Below, piece by piece: positions 61,137 to 64,000 of a stretch of 64,000 nt of DNA. Within the stretch, counting starts at the first letter, position 1. Each line of letters starts with the position of its first letter. Source of the DNA: Nocardioides mangrovi. GTDB taxonomy: Bacteria; Actinomycetota; Actinomycetes; Propionibacteriales; Nocardioidaceae. The stretch lies in assembly GCF_020073815.1 (NCBI RefSeq), contig NZ_JAIQZJ010000001.1:310001-374000 (forward strand), given 5' to 3'. The translations under genes and the position numbers were made by a program. The notes under the pieces are model-generated. The model was not told where the DNA came from and made no database searches. It saw only the letters and a program-made list of their open reading frames with translations.

Positions 61137-62102
61137 CCAGATGGCCCAGCCGACGGCCGCCTCCGGCATGGCCGACCCGGCGGCGCGCAGGGCGCTCACC
61201 GGCGGGTTCGCCCCCGAGCCGGGCTCGGCCAAGCCGGACCCGATCCTCGTGGTGGACAACATCGTCCGTCAGTTCGGCGGCATGACCGCCGTGGACGTCG
61301 GCCACCTCGAGGTGCAGCGCGGCCTGATCACCGCGCTCATCGGCCCCAACGGCGCCGGCAAGACGACCTTCTTCAACCTGATCACCGGGTTCGACCGGCC
61401 CACGACGGCCGGCAAGGGCGCCCACTGGGCCTTCGACGGCCGCACCCTCGACAAGACGTCGGCCTCGAGCGTCGCCCGGGCCGGCATGGTGCGGACCTTC
61501 CAGCTCACCAAGGCGCTCAGCGCGATGACGGTGATCGAGAACATGATGCTCGGCGCGCAGGACCAGGCCGGCGAGAACCTCTTCAAGTCGATGTTCCGCG
61601 GCACCTGGGCCAAGCAGGAGCGCGAGATCGAGGCGAAGGCCGACGAGCTGCTCGGCCGCTTCAAGCTCTACGAGAAGAAGCACGACTACGCCGGCAGCCT
61701 CTCGGGCGGTCAGCGCAAGCTGCTCGAGATGGCCCGCGCCCTCATGAGCGACCCGAAGATGATCATGCTCGACGAGCCGATGGCGGGCGTGAACCCCGCA
61801 CTGACGCAGTCGCTGCTCGGGCACGTGCAGTCCCTCCGCGACGAGGGCATGACGGTCCTCTTCGTCGAGCACGACATGCACGTCGTCCGCCACATCTCGG
61901 ACTGGGTCGCCGTGATGGCCGAGGGCAAGCTGGTGGCCGAGGGACCCGCCGACACGGTGATGTCCGACCAGGCCGTCATCGACGCCTACCTCGGCGCCCA
62001 CCACGACACCGACCTCGGCGACGACGCGCTGCTGACCGACGAGGCCATCGAGGAGCTCGAGGAAGAGGTCGCCGCCGAGCGCGAGGCCGAGGAGGAGACC
62101 AA

Positions 62103-62106
<4 letters not shown>
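61129..62106 (+). CDS. livG: Branched-chain amino acid ABC ATP-binding protein LivG
   Basis: 325 aa ATPase. Walker A GPNGAGKTTFFNLITGF, Q-loop region VRTFQLTKALSAMTVIEN, signature LSGGQRKLLEMARAL, Walker B KMIMLDEPMAGVNP and switch His in VLFVEHDMHVV. The N-terminal 40 residues and the C-terminal acidic tail (EEAIEELEEEVAAEREAEEE has the same character) are longer than in E. coli LivG. It overlaps livM and livF. Confidence 0.95.
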
Positions 62107-62891
<785 letters not shown>

Positions 62892-62918
62892 GGCCACGGC
62901 CTCACCCGTCGTACGCCG

Positions 62919-62949
62919 AACGGCCCGTCCCTTCCGGGGACGGGCCGTT
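62919..62949 (+). terminator. Terminator after livF
   Basis: AACGGCCCGTCCC pairs perfectly with GGGACGGGCCGTT around a 5-nt loop, and the right arm ends in TTT. It lies 28 nt after the livF stop. Confidence 0.85.
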
Positions 62950-63050
62950 TCGCGTCGGGACCTGGTGCCGCTGGTCGTCCCAACGGGGCAGATGCGGGGG
63001 CCGGACGGTGAGCACCGGCAGGCAGCGCGCCGGCAGGGGAGGACGACGAA

Positions 63051-63078
63051 GGGCCCCGGACCTGACGGTCCGGGGCCC
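63051..63078. terminator. Bidirectional terminator between livF and the convergent substrate-binding gene
   Basis: GGGCCCCGGACC and its perfect complement flank TGAC. It lies 25 nt past the stop of the minus-strand gene, so it most likely ends that transcript. The gap 62892-63102 holds only the two hairpins. Confidence 0.8.
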
Positions 63079-63102
63079 TCGCGCGGTGCTACGTGGAGCT
63101 GA

Positions 63103-64000
63103 TCAGCTCTTCGAGCCCTCGACCGTGGTCGTGAGCTTGATCGAGTTGTCGGCCTGGAACTGGTAGATGCCGACGAACGCCGACGACGGGTCGTTCTCGT
63201 CGTCGATCGGACCGATGCCCGAGGGACCCTTGTAGTGGATCTCCTTGCCGTCGCCGAGCAGGGCGACGCAGTCGGCGTAGGAGGTGCACTCCTCGCCGTC
63301 CGTGGCGCCGGAGACGGCGGCGATGTTGTCCTTGATCGTCGTCGGGTCGGTGGCGCCGCCCTTCACCGCGGCGAGCGCGGCGAGGATGGTGGCGTCGTAG
63401 GACTCGGCGCCGTAGGCGTAGTCCTTCAGCGGCTTGCCCTCGCCGACCTCGGCCCACCCGCTGAGGCGGTCCTTGAAGGTCGCGTCGGGGTCAGCACCCG
63501 GGATCGTGCCCTGAGCACCCTCGAGGGTGCCCTTGGCGAAGTCCGCGCTGTAGTCGGCGGTGTTGCCGTCCGAGTAGTACGTCTTCGACATGTCCCAGCC
63601 GGCCGACTTGAGCTCGGGGACGATCGACTTGGTCTCGTCGAAGGCGAGGACGACGATCGCGTCCGGCTTGGCGGCGAGGACGCCCTGGACCTCGGCCGAG
63701 AACGTCGTCTGGCCGGCCGGGAACTCGTCGCCGTCACCCTTGCAGCCGTAGACGCACGAACCGCCGGCGCCCTCGACCGTCTCCTGGACCGCGTTGCGCA
63801 GGCCGGTGCCGTAGGTGTCGTTGAACACCAGGAAGCCGACCTTCGTGTAGCCGTCGGTGGTGACCAGGGTGCCGAGCGCGTTGCCCTGGATGCCGTCCGG
63901 CGGAGCGGTACGGAAGTACCACGGCGAGTAGCCGGAGAGGTCGACCGCGGTGTTCGCGGGCGAGATCTCGACGATCTTGTTCTTCGCGAAGGTGTCGACG
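63103..64000 (-). CDS. Branched-chain amino acid-type ABC substrate-binding protein (5' end outside window)
   Basis: Partial: the frame is open to the window edge and lacks its start and signal peptide; 299 codons are visible, and an in-frame GTG at 63828 is internal. The visible part has the periplasmic binding fold type I: IVEISPANTAVDLSGYSPWYFRTAPPDG (split here by the fold), VGFLVFNDTYGTGLRNAV, KPDAIVVLAFDETKSIVPELKSAG, YGAESYDATILAALAAVKGG, and DDENDPSSAFVGIYQF. Paired Cys (SCVYGCKG and EECTSYADC) suggest disulfides. It is probably the lipoprotein that delivers substrate to LivHMGF, encoded convergently. Confidence 0.88.
   Translation of the reverse strand, partial: VDTFAKNKIVEISPANTAVDLSGYSPWYFRTAPPDGIQGNALGTLVTTDGYTKVGFLVFNDTYGTGLRNAVQETVEGAGGSCVYGCKGDGDEFPAGQTTFSAEVQGVLAAKPDAIVVLAFDETKSIVPELKSAGWDMSKTYYSDGNTADYSADFAKGTLEGAQGTIPGADPDATFKDRLSGWAEVGEGKPLKDYAYGAESYDATILAALAAVKGGATDPTTIKDNIAAVSGATDGEECTSYADCVALLGDGKEIHYKGPSGIGPIDDENDPSSAFVGIYQFQADNSIKLTTTVEGSKS

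Noticed and set aside
63103..63828. A complete 241-residue substrate-binding protein starting at 63828
   Set aside because: The GTG there is internal; the frame upstream continues with binding-protein sequence to the window edge and there is no signal peptide, so the gene is partial.

Overview
The window is 64 kb of very GC-rich DNA (about 70% or more by eye). GTG starts are frequent and 4-bp gene overlaps (ATGA, GTGA) are common. Gene content and order are those of an actinobacterial chromosome: the dcw cluster runs into sepF-yggT-divIVA, ftsA is absent, histidine synthesis uses a PriA-type isomerase, and trpCBA-lgt-gltBD-pyk-pdtaR are linked. I infer a member of the Propionibacteriales, probably Nocardioides or a relative, from overall similarity to that layout. 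This is core genome. I see no prophage, insertion sequence, CRISPR array, rRNA or defence island.

Layout. (1) 23-17979: division and cell wall cluster (rsmH, ftsL-like, ftsI, murE, murF, mraY, murD, ftsW, murG, murC, ftsQ, ftsZ, pgeF, yggS-type PLP protein, sepF, yggT, divIVA). (2) 18142-21326: a DksA-type zinc-finger protein with a long histone-H1-like Lys/Ala/Pro tail, lspA, an RluD-type pseudouridine synthase, and a GNAT acetyltransferase fused to a chorismate mutase domain. (3) 21658-31674: dnaE, two membrane-associated proteins of unknown role, a YbaK-type deacylase, a Lon N-domain protein and ppc. (4) 31741-43354: hisD-hisC-hisB-hisH-(small membrane protein)-priA-hisF, then a minus-strand block of tandem small membrane proteins, a beta-propeller lipoprotein and a TIGR03085-type protein, then a heterodimeric ABC exporter and hisI. 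(5) 43347-48550: Trp-associated membrane protein, two small membrane genes, trpC-trpB-trpA and a Sco1-type copper lipoprotein. (6) 48561-57314: lgt, gltB-gltD, pyk. (7) 57414-64000: tRNA-Leu(CAA), a small protein, the ANTAR regulator pdtaR, a branched-chain amino acid ABC transporter (livH-M-G-F), and a convergent substrate-binding protein cut by the window end.

How they work together. The first block builds lipid II (MurE, MurF, MurD, MurC, MraY, MurG) and the septal machine that uses it (FtsI, FtsW, FtsQ, FtsL, FtsZ, SepF, DivIVA). The his and trp blocks share the PriA isomerase: no trpF is present, and trpE is missing from the place where it often sits. GltBD and Pyk supply glutamate and pyruvate.

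The most interesting signals are regulatory or structural. TANNNT boxes lie 6-8 nt before the start codons of at least eight genes, which suggests leaderless transcription. Large imperfect palindromes with a shared core overlap the stop codons of ftsW and pyk, and a separate hairpin overlaps the gltB stop. A palindromic operator candidate lies upstream of ftsZ. Domain fusions of note are GNAT-chorismate mutase, H1 tail-DksA, and an extracellular domain on LivH. I did not find a clearly new multi-gene system.
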